Below are positions 1 to 9,007 of a stretch of DNA of 13,129 bases, in pieces. The first letter of the stretch is position 1; each line of letters opens with the position of its first letter. The notes below the pieces were generated by a model, which was not told the DNA's origin, made no database searches, and saw only the letters and a list, made by a program, of their open reading frames with translations. Source of the DNA: Monosiga brevicollis MX1 (Eukaryota > Opisthokonta > Choanoflagellata > Craspedida > Salpingoecidae); the NCBI RefSeq assembly GCF_000002865.3, contig NW_001865081.1:46546-59674 (forward strand), given 5' to 3'. A program made the translations under genes and the position numbers.

Positions 1-177
1 GGTGGTAGTGGTAGTGGTAGTGGTAGTGGTAGTGGTAGTGGTAGTGGTAGTGGTAGTGGTAGTGGTAGTGGTAGTGGTAGTGGTAGTGGTAGTGGTAGTG
101 GTAGTGGTAGTGCTGGTGGTAGTGGTGGTGGTAGTGGTGGTGGTAGCGGTAGTGGTGGTAGTGGTGGTGGTAGTAGT
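1..177. repeat. (GGTAGT)n hexanucleotide repeat encoding poly-threonine
   Basis: Nearly perfect GGTAGT units run from the left edge to about 112, then interrupted GGT/AGT variants to about 177. On the coding minus strand these read ACC and ACT, both threonine, in frame with exon 7 of gene 1. The tract therefore encodes about 50 Thr with rare Ser and Ala. It continues past the window edge, so its full length is unknown. It is probably an O-glycosylated stalk and probably length-polymorphic. Confidence 0.9.
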
Positions 178-3100
178 GGCAGTCGAAGGGGTAGTAGTTG
201 TACTGATGCTAGCGGTAGTAGTGGCGGGCTCTTGCATCGCACTGGTCGACCAAATTGTAGCACTCAGGGTTGTCTTGGAGTCTGTCGTTGGTGCAGAGGT
301 CGTGAGAGGGTGTGTCCGCACGTGGGAGAGATAAAGCTGCATGCTCTCCAGCTCAAAATTGCCATGGTAGCCGGCCGGGGCAAACACCACGACAACGTTG
401 TCAATGAGGACTTGACCAGGAGCCTCATCACGGGAAAAGTCCAGCAACACAGGCTCAAACGAGGATTGCTGCGCCTGGAAGTCAACGACTTTGCGTAAAG
501 CGGCGCCTTGAGGAACCAGCTGCATACTGTTTTGGTCAGTGACGTCTTGTACAAAGGCAATGCCTTGACGCTCGGTTCGGAGGGCAAACAGTAAAGTAGG
601 AAACGTCTCAAAGTCTGCACGCCAAATCACATCAAAATAGATGCGGAAACGGCAGCCTATGCAGAGTCGTTCCGTCAAAGCATATGTGGCTTGACCTCTG
701 TTGGCAAGAAACAAAACCTAGTGCAGCCACACGACACGACATATGCGTGAGAATACCAAAACACATCGAAAGAGCGGGACGTGCGAGCCCGTGCGAACGG
801 GGGCGGAGACAGGAATACTTGAATGCCAGTGGACTAACCTGGTTCTCTTCTGCTGTTGGAACAGCTGACGAATGGGGTAAAAACACGCCGGCCATGCCAT
901 CTAACCACCAACCCATTGCTTCTCTGGCAAAGCTCGGTGCTTCAACTAAACGAGGAAAAGAAAATGCAAAATTGTCCACGTTCAACACCCGAAGACCAAG
1001 CGGGTTGCTCGTTGTGGCTGTTGTCGCACTTGTGGTTGGAGCAGGAGTTGCCCCACCCGCTCCATCGGGCACAGTTGTTGCGGTAGACACGGTTCGGCGA
1101 CTAGTGGTCGGCACTCGAGAGGTTGGTTGCTGGGTGGGCACCGTGTCAATCGTCGTTGTTGTTGTTGTCGATGTGGTCGACATGCTGCTGGCATAGCCCA
1201 GCAAAGGAAGGCTCTCGAGGCTGGTTTCGACCCGAGCCAAGCGGATGTGATCAAAAAGCACAGTGTCAGCACCAATGGCCGCGATTGTCAGCTCCAGCCG
1301 TGTCACAATTGGTGGAATGCGAAACAAGAGGTGAACGTCCACCCATTGCTGTGGACGAATTTGCAGGTCTGTGGCCGACAGGGTTTGGCTCGTGAGCAAC
1401 TGCTTGCTGATGCTCTCGCGCATTTCTAGCACTATGCGTGGTAGTGTCATGGCACCTCGCGGCCAGCCAATGGTTGCGACAAGTTGGCCGGTTTGGTTGG
1501 CTTCACTGGCCTGGCATATAATGTGTTGCTGTGCAACGCCCAAAGTTCCCATCTCGAGCGCCCAAGAACCCTCTGCAGGGACACGACTGGGCATGACGAG
1601 TGGCTCAGCGGTGAAATGAACGCGCGACGCAGTGCCAGAGAACTGCCATGCGCCGATGTCCTCCGATTCAAATGAGGGATTGATGACAAGCAGGTTTTGC
1701 AGCACCTGAATGCAACATTGCGAGGGTCTGGCAACCACGCCTAGCCAGCAGCATCATAAAGGTAGGTGAAAGGATTGACGGTCACGCCGGCAATATACAG
1801 CCCTGGCAGCATGCGAGCGTACCTGTGCCATGCACCTGACCCAAAATCACATAGGCGGGCTTCTTGTGATCGGCAGGAAGATAAACCAGATCGACCAAGG
1901 AGGCGGACCCCCTGGCAAAGATGGTGTCACCTGATAGCGGATCGTTGGGCAAAGTACTGGCCAGTGACACTGGCCAGACCAACGCGAGAGCAGGGGTTAC
2001 CACTTGAACGCGATCTGCATCTATAGCCAGCGCCTTGGGGGCCCCCCAAATCGATGGGAGTTTGGTACTGGATGCTAAGCGGGTTTGGCCTGAGGATTGC
2101 AGCTCCCAAAGCTGAACGGCATTCTGGCCTGAACCTCTTCCCAAGAGAAGCGAGATGACGTCTACCGAAGGCTCATCTGCTTGTAGCGAGGAGTTGGTAG
2201 GGACAAAGGCAGCGGATGTGATTGCAGCCACACCCAGGTGTTGCCTCGTCTGTGCGACCTGTGTTCCGTCTGAACCGATCACGACCGTGTGTAAATAGCC
2301 TTGTTGCGTGCCGACCACTAGCGTGTTTTGGGAGACTAACAAGCCAACGCAGGTCCGTCATGCGTGGCGCTTCATGAGCATCAGCCACGAGTGTAGCCAG
2401 GAGCGAAAACTATATTCTTAGCGTCCACTCACCTCCAGAGCGGGGCATGAGGAGAGCAATGGTTGCCGCGTCGCCGTCAACAAGCTCAAGGCGGCCGATA
2501 GGGATGGTAGAAAATTGGCTGTTGCGATTGCGGAACCACGAAATGTGACCCGAAGTGTTGACGGCCAGCACGTCACCCAGGCCGCTGCCGGTGACGTCTA
2601 GAACCAGTGCGGCCACAAGGTTTGAGGCCGTGCCAACGAAGCGTTCGGTGAAGGAGAGGGGCCCAATCGTGGTTTTGTACCACATGATGGCCCCCAGGTC
2701 GGGTCGCCACAAAACAATGTCCTGTTCTGCGTCTTGATTGATGCGCCCGACGTCGAGGTGAAAGGCGTCCAAGTCGGGCGAGAGAAAGTCGCTGTTGACA
2801 AAGGCAATCACGCGTTCAAAGAGCTGGCCAGACGATGCTTGCTGGAACATTGACACCTTTGTGGACGTCACAGCAAACACGACCCGCTGATTTAAAAACG
2901 GTTTCGTGTGCAGCAGCCAGGTTCTTTCGCTAGCGCTCAAGATCTGAGGTGTAGCGGAGAGGTGTATCGATTGAATATCAAGTGAGCCGGTTGGCAGAAC
3001 ATGGAGGGTTGACATGTTATCTTGCGGGAAGACGAGTGTAGAAAGAGCAAGGCATGCATACCTGGTCGTTGGTCTCTGAAGCGAATGGTTGGCATTGTAG

Positions 3101-4054
3101 GTCATGACAAGGCAGTTGGGAAAACACGTGAGGGCGGAGGATCTGCTCCAAGGATTGTAGAGATACCTTGGTGGTAGCCAGAGGTGTGGAGTGATGAGAT
3201 GAACAATTGAGCAGCATGGAGGGGCTGCAACAGGTTGATGGAGAGTGCAGCAAAATCAGACCTGAATGTTGTCAAACTCGATTTTGGAGTTGCTGCCCTG
3301 TGCGTTTAAGACAAGGATCAGCGGGGGCCGATTCGCGAGCAACGTGCTCTTGGGGTGGCTCGCAAAATCCAGGTCAAGCTGCATGGTGGTGAAGCGCCCG
3401 CTGGTGGTTGAGTTGGCTGTCACGGCCGGCACCTCGTGCTGGGCCTCAGCAATGAGCTGCAGTGTGTGACCTGCCGAAGCTGCCATTTCTGCATACACCT
3501 TTTAGGCCAAACGCACGCACATACGCACGCGCGCGCGCGCGTACACACACATACCGAGTGAGAGCAAGCCAAGACACAGCAAACAGGCGACAAGGTGTGT
3601 GCAGCTTGACGTGAGTGGTGCAGCAGCAGCTGAACAGTGTTCTGACCTGAAGATGAGCTGTGCACGGGAAGGAAAACGTTTTAGGCTGTCCCACTGCGGC
3701 CGAGATGGAGAGGGTAGCCACGGTTGGTGGCATAGAGCCAAGTCGCTGGCTGGCACTTGATCCACCAGAGAGAAGGAGCACGCGGGACCCAGAGGCGGGG
3801 GACGCGAGCGGTTGAGCTGCATGGTAGGAGGCCGTCGTCGGCGCATAGGTGGCTCCAAATCCCGTGAGCGACCATCCCTCAGGGTTGAGATTGAGGGATG
3901 GCGTGGTTCCCACAGCCTCGAATGAGGGATTGACCACCGGCCAGGACCAGTGAGCAGCCGCCGTGGCCGACGAGCTCAGGACAAGAACAAGGGTGATGAA
4001 GGCGAAGAAGCGGATTCGAAGCCCGGACCAAGCCATCGTTTGTGGTTGCGCCAT
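1..4054 (-). CDS. Secreted multidomain protein: jelly-roll / beta-propeller / jelly-roll x2 / poly-Thr stalk (3' end beyond window)
   Basis: Exons, in transcription order: 4054-3647, 3498-3262, 3166-3062, 2943-2433, 2335-1823, 1740-819, 697-1. Phases are continuous and give 1,131 codons to the window edge. Residues 1-34 form a signal peptide (RIRFFAFITLVLVLSSSATA core). ATG 4054 is the first start; ATG 4036 has a better context (A at -3). A jelly-roll, CBM4/9-like domain runs from VVNPSFE (~41) to IEFDNIQ (~215). Residues ~260-590 look like an FG-GAP/VCBS or WD-like propeller, with blades such as DIVLWRPDLGAIMWYKT and GLGDVLAVNTSGHISWF. A second jelly-roll starts at LLVINPSFESEDIGAW and ends VLFDHIRLARV. 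A Ser/Thr linker and a third, diverged copy ending VLIDNVVVVFAP follow, then poly-Thr. No catalytic residues are recognised, so sugar or matrix binding is inference. Two joints are doubtful. Intron 2944-3061 could instead use the stronger acceptor at about 3032, adding about 29 residues. Donor 818 was chosen to keep the third domain in frame. Confidence 0.7.
3511..3554. repeat. 44-bp alternating purine-pyrimidine tract in intron 1 of gene 1
   Basis: Every step from 3511 to 3554 alternates purine and pyrimidine: ACGC/ACAT units, a pure GC-dinucleotide core (3528-3542), then GTACACACACATAC. It lies between donor 3646 and acceptor 3499, close to the acceptor. CG/CA alternation of this length is the classic sequence type able to adopt left-handed Z-DNA. 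Confidence 0.85.
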
Positions 4055-4529
4055 GCAGAGTAGCGAGCGGTGGCAATGCAAGCGGCTGGGGACAAACTGC
4101 CAAGAGGGGCATGAGCTTAGGGTCGCGCGTGCAGTGCGTGCACCCCTTGCAAGCAAGAGGACGACAAGTGACGCTCAATCTGTACGCAGGGGCGTGGTCT
4201 GCTGCCTGGGCGCAAAAGTCGGGTGCGGCAACAGGGCTGAGCCAAAACTGGACGGCATCGCTGCCGACGCCGAGACAGCGTGTTACGCTTGCAGCCCGGG
4301 GCGATGGATGGACCAGCATGAACTTTTGTGCCGGGGAAGGAGTTGATTCCCTCGCAACGCTTCGGGGCGCCCAGTGAACGAGGCACGACACACCCATCGC
4401 CAACAGGTGCCTCATCGATCTCATGACATACAAATCCAAGTGTTGCGAGCAAACACACGACGACAGCAGGGCTGACGACCCTGGGCACTCTGGTCAATTC
4501 CTCCGCAACCCCAAAAGGATCATGTGTGC

Positions 4530-4790
4530 AAGCATGCATGCTCACACACACCCCCACACACACACTCTCTCTCTTTGTCTCTGTCTCTCTGTCTATCTCT
4601 CTCTCTTTGTTACATGTGGTAGTTGTGCTTTTCCTTTGTATCATCTCTCTTTGTCTCTCTGTCTCTCTGTACATCTCTGTCTCTCTGTAATCTCTGTCTC
4701 TCTAAATCTCTCTCTGGGTCTGCTGTGTCTCTCTGTCTCTGTCTGCTGTGTCTGTGTCTGCTGTGTCTGGGTGTCTGTCTGGTCTCTCCT
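4530..4790. repeat. CA then TCTC(TG)-rich pyrimidine microsatellite
   Basis: A CA run (about 4540-4563) passes into a long, imperfect TCTCTGTC-type tract with almost only C, T and G on the plus strand. It is interrupted once, near 4608-4640, by non-repeat sequence. The minus strand is correspondingly purine-rich. It lies upstream of gene 1. Imperfection suggests an old, decaying array. Confidence 0.85.
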
Positions 4791-4860
4791 CTTCCTCTAT
4801 AGATTTTTTTCCATCATCTCTATCTCTTGATGTCCGTATCTGTCGTATAAATGCATTTGC

Positions 4861-4862
<2 letters not shown>

Positions 4863-4902
<40 letters not shown>
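4863..4902. repeat. (GT)20 microsatellite
   Basis: A perfect GT dinucleotide run of about 40 bases in the spacer downstream of the nucleophosmin gene. It ends at TCTGCGTCTG. The open plus-strand frame here (alternating Cys-Val) is a product of the repeat. Confidence 0.95.
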
Positions 4903-4903
<1 letters not shown>

Positions 4904-5274
4904 TGCGTCTGATCCGTGTCTCTGTGTGTACATATCCCCGTGCCGCTGTCCTTTGTGACTTCCTCCTTCTGGGTTTAGACCATTGTTTGGGAAGTTGTGA
5001 TCAACTCTTCATGGGCTCGGTTCGGGAGAAAACCTTTTTGGCCATCCCAATTGTTGCAATCCGACAGCAAAAAGCTCCAGAAAGGATTACAGACACGAGC
5101 CAGTCGGATGGATCAAGCGCCAAACGCCTCGAGGAACTTACAAGGAAAAAAATCGAGGCGGGCGAGATGTATACCGGTTAGTTTCTTGGTTGCCGGGTCC
5201 ATCGGCAAAGAAATAGGAAACATGAAAGACAAACAGAAGACCAAACAAGGACACGCACACCGCACGTCCACCTC

Positions 5275-8064
5275 TTAGTTCTTAAAGTTCTCCCAGAGCT
5301 GGCCAATCATGGCCTCGTCTTCCAGCTTGAACGTGTTGCGGCAAAAGTTGAAAAACTTGCTCTGCTTCTTCGGGCGATTGGGAGTAGACTTGAGACGCGT
5401 CAGGTACTCCTCAAACTGCCAAAGGCGAAGAAGCGAGCGAAGGAGGCAAACCCGCGCCAAGGCTCGTTAGCAGACGGCCATAAACCGCAACACAACCCTC
5501 CTCCTATTGAGGGCGTAATGCCATCACATTGCCCTCATGACCGAGATTGGAGATTTCGCCTACCTGGGCTGAACCGCTGCTGGCCTTGCTAGGGGTCTCT
5601 GACTTGGCAGCCGTCTTCTTGGCAGCCTTCTTGGTCACCGGTGTCTTCACGGCCGACGCTGGTGTGTCCTCCTCCTCATCATCTAAAATTGCGTGAGCAT
5701 ACAGATACCAGAGTCAGCGGTTCACCCATCAATGGATCTGAAAAAAACACGGCTAGCGCGTCGATAAACAAATCTCGCACCATCGAGCTCTTCATCATCC
5801 TCATCGTCTTCATCATCCTCATCTGGAAAATACCGACAAAAAAAAATGTGTGTGTGGGGTGTGTGTGGGGTGGGGGGCCTCGACGTCAGACCCGCCTTCA
5901 CAGTGCTCAGAAAATCATAGACACACAGACACACAAACACACAGACACACAAACACAGGAGAACGGAAGGCAAAAAACTAAAGAGGCAGGACGGCGTGGC
6001 AAGCAACAAACGCACCATCGGGCACGGTCATGCTCAAGTCCAACTATAAGCCAAGAAAGCAACGGACCGGCAGCAGCATCAAATTAGGCATCCACGGACT
6101 ATAATAATTTACAAGACGATTATGCATCCTGCGCTTGACACAAGCCTTTGGACTGGCAATTCTTACCTCGGCGTCTTCATCATCCTCGTCGTCCTCATCG
6201 TCCTCATCTTCCATGACATCCATGGTCAATTGCAACTTGCTTTCCTCCTGGCCGGCCACGTCATCCTCTTCGTCTTCCTCGTCGTCCTCCTCATCAATCT
6301 ATGAAGATGAGAACATTTATCCCGAGATCATGAGGAGATGCCCAAAGCGCTCTTGCGTTGATGACATAGGATGTCATGAAAAACTTCTTGCCGCGTAAAA
6401 CATCCTGTTACCTTGGCACGCTTGTTGCTGTTGGAAGCACCCTTGCCTCGCTTGGCATTGAGCACGAGCTCAGGGGCCTCCTCGAGGTCGTCTGTATTGG
6501 TCACAAGGAGGAAACAAAGCATTGACAGACGTGTGATAAGAAAATCTGCTGGCCGGACACGTCCAAAGAAACCAAAAGCAAGTGCTGGCTCTTACCATCA
6601 TCCTCCAAAACCTCGATGATGGGAGCTGGCGAGGCGAGGCAGGTATGAAGGTATGAAATGGGGTCAGAATAATATTGTAAAGTTAGCCTCCCAGAACATT
6701 GTAAACGTGACAAGCGGTTGTTTGCAAGCAGCCCTCAACAACCGTCAAGAAGAACTGTACGACGCACAATCGACATCATCTTCCTGGTCCGATGAATCCT
6801 CGAGGGTAACCACGCGGCCAGTTTGCTGTTTTGTGCAAGAGCCACCCGAGCAGCACGAAGGTGAGGACCTACATAAATTTTAAGAGCATGGTCCAAAGCC
6901 AAGCGTACAAACAAAAAAAAAGAGACAGGGAGTGGAAAGAGGGGCAGCAAAGAAGGCTCAGCCAGCAAGGAAAAGGTGGTCATCGGGATCAAAAGCTGAC
7001 CGAGTCAAGGTGATCATCATCATCGAGGTCATCTTCATCAGACTCATCTTCGTCGTCGCTATCCCCCAAAATGCCATGCTCCTGCAGCTGCTGCTCGACG
7101 TCAAACCAGATCGGTTGTATTTATATCAAAAGCACGGTAGGGCCGCAAAGAGGAAGAAAACACACACCATTAGCGGTACACCTTATTGTGCAGGGGCACG
7201 ACAGGTCTACGAGTCGCATTCAAAGAACAAACCATCATGGTCTCCTGGACTTGCTCATGGTCAGTCAGCTCATTGCCGATGATGTGGACAGGGCCATCAC
7301 CCTGCTTGATGCTGAAAGTCACGGCGTCATCAAAGACCAGGTCCAACGTGTGCTGGTCAATCTATCTCAAAGCGAGCCAGTGGCGGGCAGGTGAGCGTGC
7401 AGCTGGAAGAATGGCTACAACCCACGGGAGATAACCATCAAAGTCCCTTCTCGATGACCATGACCAGTCAGTTTATTGATTTTATAATATTCTTCCCAAG
7501 AACAAGGGCAAATCAATCAGGGCACGGTCTTTAACAAGATGGGACACTTACGTGGCCTGGGCGGAGGGTGGAGAGCACAAAGCTGGCCGGCTCGCTGTCG
7601 GGACCATCAACGGAGACCTGCACCTACAGATTTCAATATGAAGCAAAGAATGAATGCTGCCAGGACGGCATTCAAACGATGGCAACCTGTGCTCATCCCC
7701 GTCCGCCCTGTCATGGCTTGCCAACGTTGGCAAGGCAGACACATAACAGTACACTCTACTTACCACGACCGTCTTGGACTTGGCAGCCGGGTCCAAGGCC
7801 AGCTGGGTGATGCTAAGGCTGTTGAAGGGCGTGTCAGGCTCCCAGGTCACCTCTGTGCCTTTGGAGATCTTACCACCTTCGAGTGGCGCACACGCGGCAC
7901 ATTGGGGTGAGCAGGTGACCGAGGCTCCCTACCCGACGGGACCAGGCAGTGCACGCACCCCAGAACAGCGTCGGTGGCATGCCCATGGCATTCTCCACCT
8001 GCGCCACCATCTCCTCAACGTTGATGTCCGAACCCATGTCACTACCGCTCTCGCTGCCGCTCAT
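5275..8064 (-). CDS. NPM1: Nucleophosmin / nucleoplasmin-family histone chaperone
   Basis: Exons, in order: 8064-7959, 7876-7764, 7623-7552, 7361-7233, 7093-7001, 6825-6768, 6625-6596, 6491-6412, 6298-6167, 6043-6016, 5822-5781, 5682-5564, 5415-5275. All phases agree; the product is 380 aa. The core nucleoplasmin domain (~33-130) shows LFWGGKISKGTEVTWEPD, FNSLSITQLALDP, FVLSTLRPGHI and GDGPVHIIGNEL. In the family this domain forms a pentamer that binds histones. Acidic tracts occupy ~151-170, 181-190, 228-240, 257-271 and 281-299. A bipartite NLS-like stretch (KRGKG...NKRAK, ~214-227) and a Lys-rich segment (TKKAAKKTAAK) follow. Residues ~353-380 match the NPM1-C three-helix domain: KFFNFCRNTFKLEDEA then QLWENFKN. 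The first of the two tryptophans of human NPM1 (W288) is kept; the second is replaced. ATG 8064 has A at -3; a leader exon could add residues. Acceptor 7094 is weak (CGAG then CAGCAG). Neighbours give no functional clue. Confidence 0.87.
5848..5957. repeat. GTGTGGGG and 16-bp CA/GA-type repeats inside nucleophosmin intron 10
   Basis: The intron between the 28-base and 42-base exons (5823-6015) carries GTGTGTGGGG units at about 5848-5877. A second array of period 16 (ACACACAGACACACAA) lies at about 5919-5957. This is the longest intron of the gene (193 bases), so repeat growth probably explains its size. Confidence 0.8.
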
Positions 8065-8238
8065 GCTGCCGGTTTCCTACAAGGTGCCAGAAAATCACCA
8101 GCTAAAGGCCAAGGAAGAGGTCAACTTGGGCCGCCGAATGCAAGAGCAACCAATACAAATACACCCAGGGAATGGATAGAGTCCCTGTCATGGCTACCCT
8201 CCCTCTCCCTCTCCCAAACCAGTGCCCATGCCAGAAAC

Positions 8239-8277
8239 GTCTCCACCCCCGCCCCCGCTGCCATCTGCCGCTGCCAT
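8239..8277 (-). other. Possible alternative first coding exon of the nucleophosmin gene
   Basis: A minus-strand ATG at 8277 opens a Gly-rich frame (MAAADGSGGGGGD). It reaches a GTTTCT donor after 8239 in phase 0. Joining it to the TTGTAG acceptor (exon from 8076) would read ETGS straight into MSGSESGSD in frame, with a 162-base intron. That adds 17 residues to the N-terminus. The donor is not strong, so the simple start at 8064 remains the main model. Confidence 0.3.
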
Positions 8278-8307
8278 CGCTCTCACTGACCGCTCGTCAA
8301 GAAAATT

Positions 8308-8308
<1 letters not shown>

Positions 8309-8345
<37 letters not shown>
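8309..8345. repeat. (GA)n microsatellite upstream of the nucleophosmin gene
   Basis: About 18 perfect GA units, read as CT on the coding strand, lie some 250 bases upstream of the nucleophosmin ATG, in the likely promoter or leader. Confidence 0.95.
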
Positions 8346-8348
<3 letters not shown>

Positions 8349-8520
8349 CACGCGGTGATGATCTAGTGTGATCAAAGGCACACTTTACCATTGGAACAAG
8401 TATTTTAGGGGGCAAGATACCATGAGAGACCAGGCTCCACCTTGGCCATATAAAGTGAAATACTTTACTTTCTCATCGAGGTCATGAATGTAAAATACTT
8501 CTTGTACAAACTGCACAGCC

Positions 8521-8524
<4 letters not shown>

Positions 8525-8567
<43 letters not shown>
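8525..8567. repeat. (TG)n microsatellite
   Basis: A perfect TG run of about 42 bases in the spacer between the nucleophosmin gene and gene 3. The poly-Thr-His frame on the minus strand is produced by it. Confidence 0.95.
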
Positions 8568-9007
8568 AGCGTCACGGGTCGAGCTGCTCACAGTCGAACG
8601 GGACCGGATTCGTATGCCTTGGCCTTGATGGTGGGAGTGCAAATGCACAGCGGCAGTCAGGATACACGGGTAGATAAATTTTACTCCAGTTACAGATGCA
8701 CATGGGACAAGGACGATTCGAAGAACTTCAAGACGACTACAGACAAACAAGTCAACACCTAAAGCGTCGGCTGCGTCAGAGCTAATAAAAAGAAGACCGA
8801 AGTGGGCCTGAATTGCGATAAATGTCAAACGCTTGGCGCTGCATCGGCAAAAGCAGGCAACGGGCAAGTGGTCTAGCACCGAGAACTGACAGCCGAGTCC
8901 AGGGCGTAGACTACTCTTTTCTTGGCGCGCACGAGCAAATTGGGTTATTAGACGGGGATAGGAAGGCGACGACGAGAATGAGGTCATGCTAAAATCCGAT
9001 CCAGAAA

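Larger units (their letters stand above)
4055..5274. other. Spacer between gene 1 (5' side) and the nucleophosmin gene (3' side)
   Basis: No gene can be supported here. On the minus strand it runs from just after the nucleophosmin stop to the gene 1 start, so it should hold the 3' UTR of one and the promoter and 5' leader of the other. No clear AATAAA signal follows the nucleophosmin stop. The middle (4530-4902) is microsatellite. The part next to gene 1 (about 4117-4440) is GC-rich and open on the minus strand in two frames, one Cys-rich, but neither resembles a family I know. A 57-codon plus-strand frame (5011-5181) is also open but unsupported. No tRNA or rRNA was seen. Confidence 0.6.
8065..9007. 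other. Spacer between gene 3 (3' side) and nucleophosmin (5' side)
   Basis: The spacer should contain the nucleophosmin promoter and 5' leader (8065 to about 8350) and the 3' UTR of gene 3 (just below 9008). An acceptor-like TTGTAG lies at 8082-8077, just upstream of the nucleophosmin ATG, so the leader may be spliced. Beyond are a (GA)n run and a (GT)n run. A TATAAAG string (about 8449-8455) reads on the plus strand, the wrong direction for either gene. I see no convincing gene, polyadenylation signal or RNA. The 208-codon minus-strand frame here includes a poly-His-Thr repeat artefact and has no family signature. Confidence 0.55.

Noticed and set aside
2-334. Plus-strand poly-Val frame
   Set aside because: Antisense of the poly-Thr repeat of gene 1, with no non-repeat coding character.
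1802-1822. A 21-base intron near the end of gene 1 exon 5, or gene 1 ending there
   Set aside because: Too short to splice. An 82-base intron ending at 1741 joins in phase to the second jelly-roll domain.
3225-3261. A 37-base intron in gene 1 with an exon starting at 3224
   Set aside because: Much shorter than any other intron here, and it forces a frame conflict downstream. Acceptor 3167 gives a 95-base intron and a 35-codon phase-0 exon.
4423-5181. Plus-strand frames rich in Ser-Leu-Cys and Cys-Val
   Set aside because: Their upstream parts are produced by TC and GT microsatellites. Only the non-repeat tail (5011-5181) is kept, as a low-interest observation.
7233-8064. FKBP39-type peptidyl-prolyl isomerase
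   Set aside because: The N-terminal core would fit, but no FKBP domain follows. The last exon matches NPM1-C instead.
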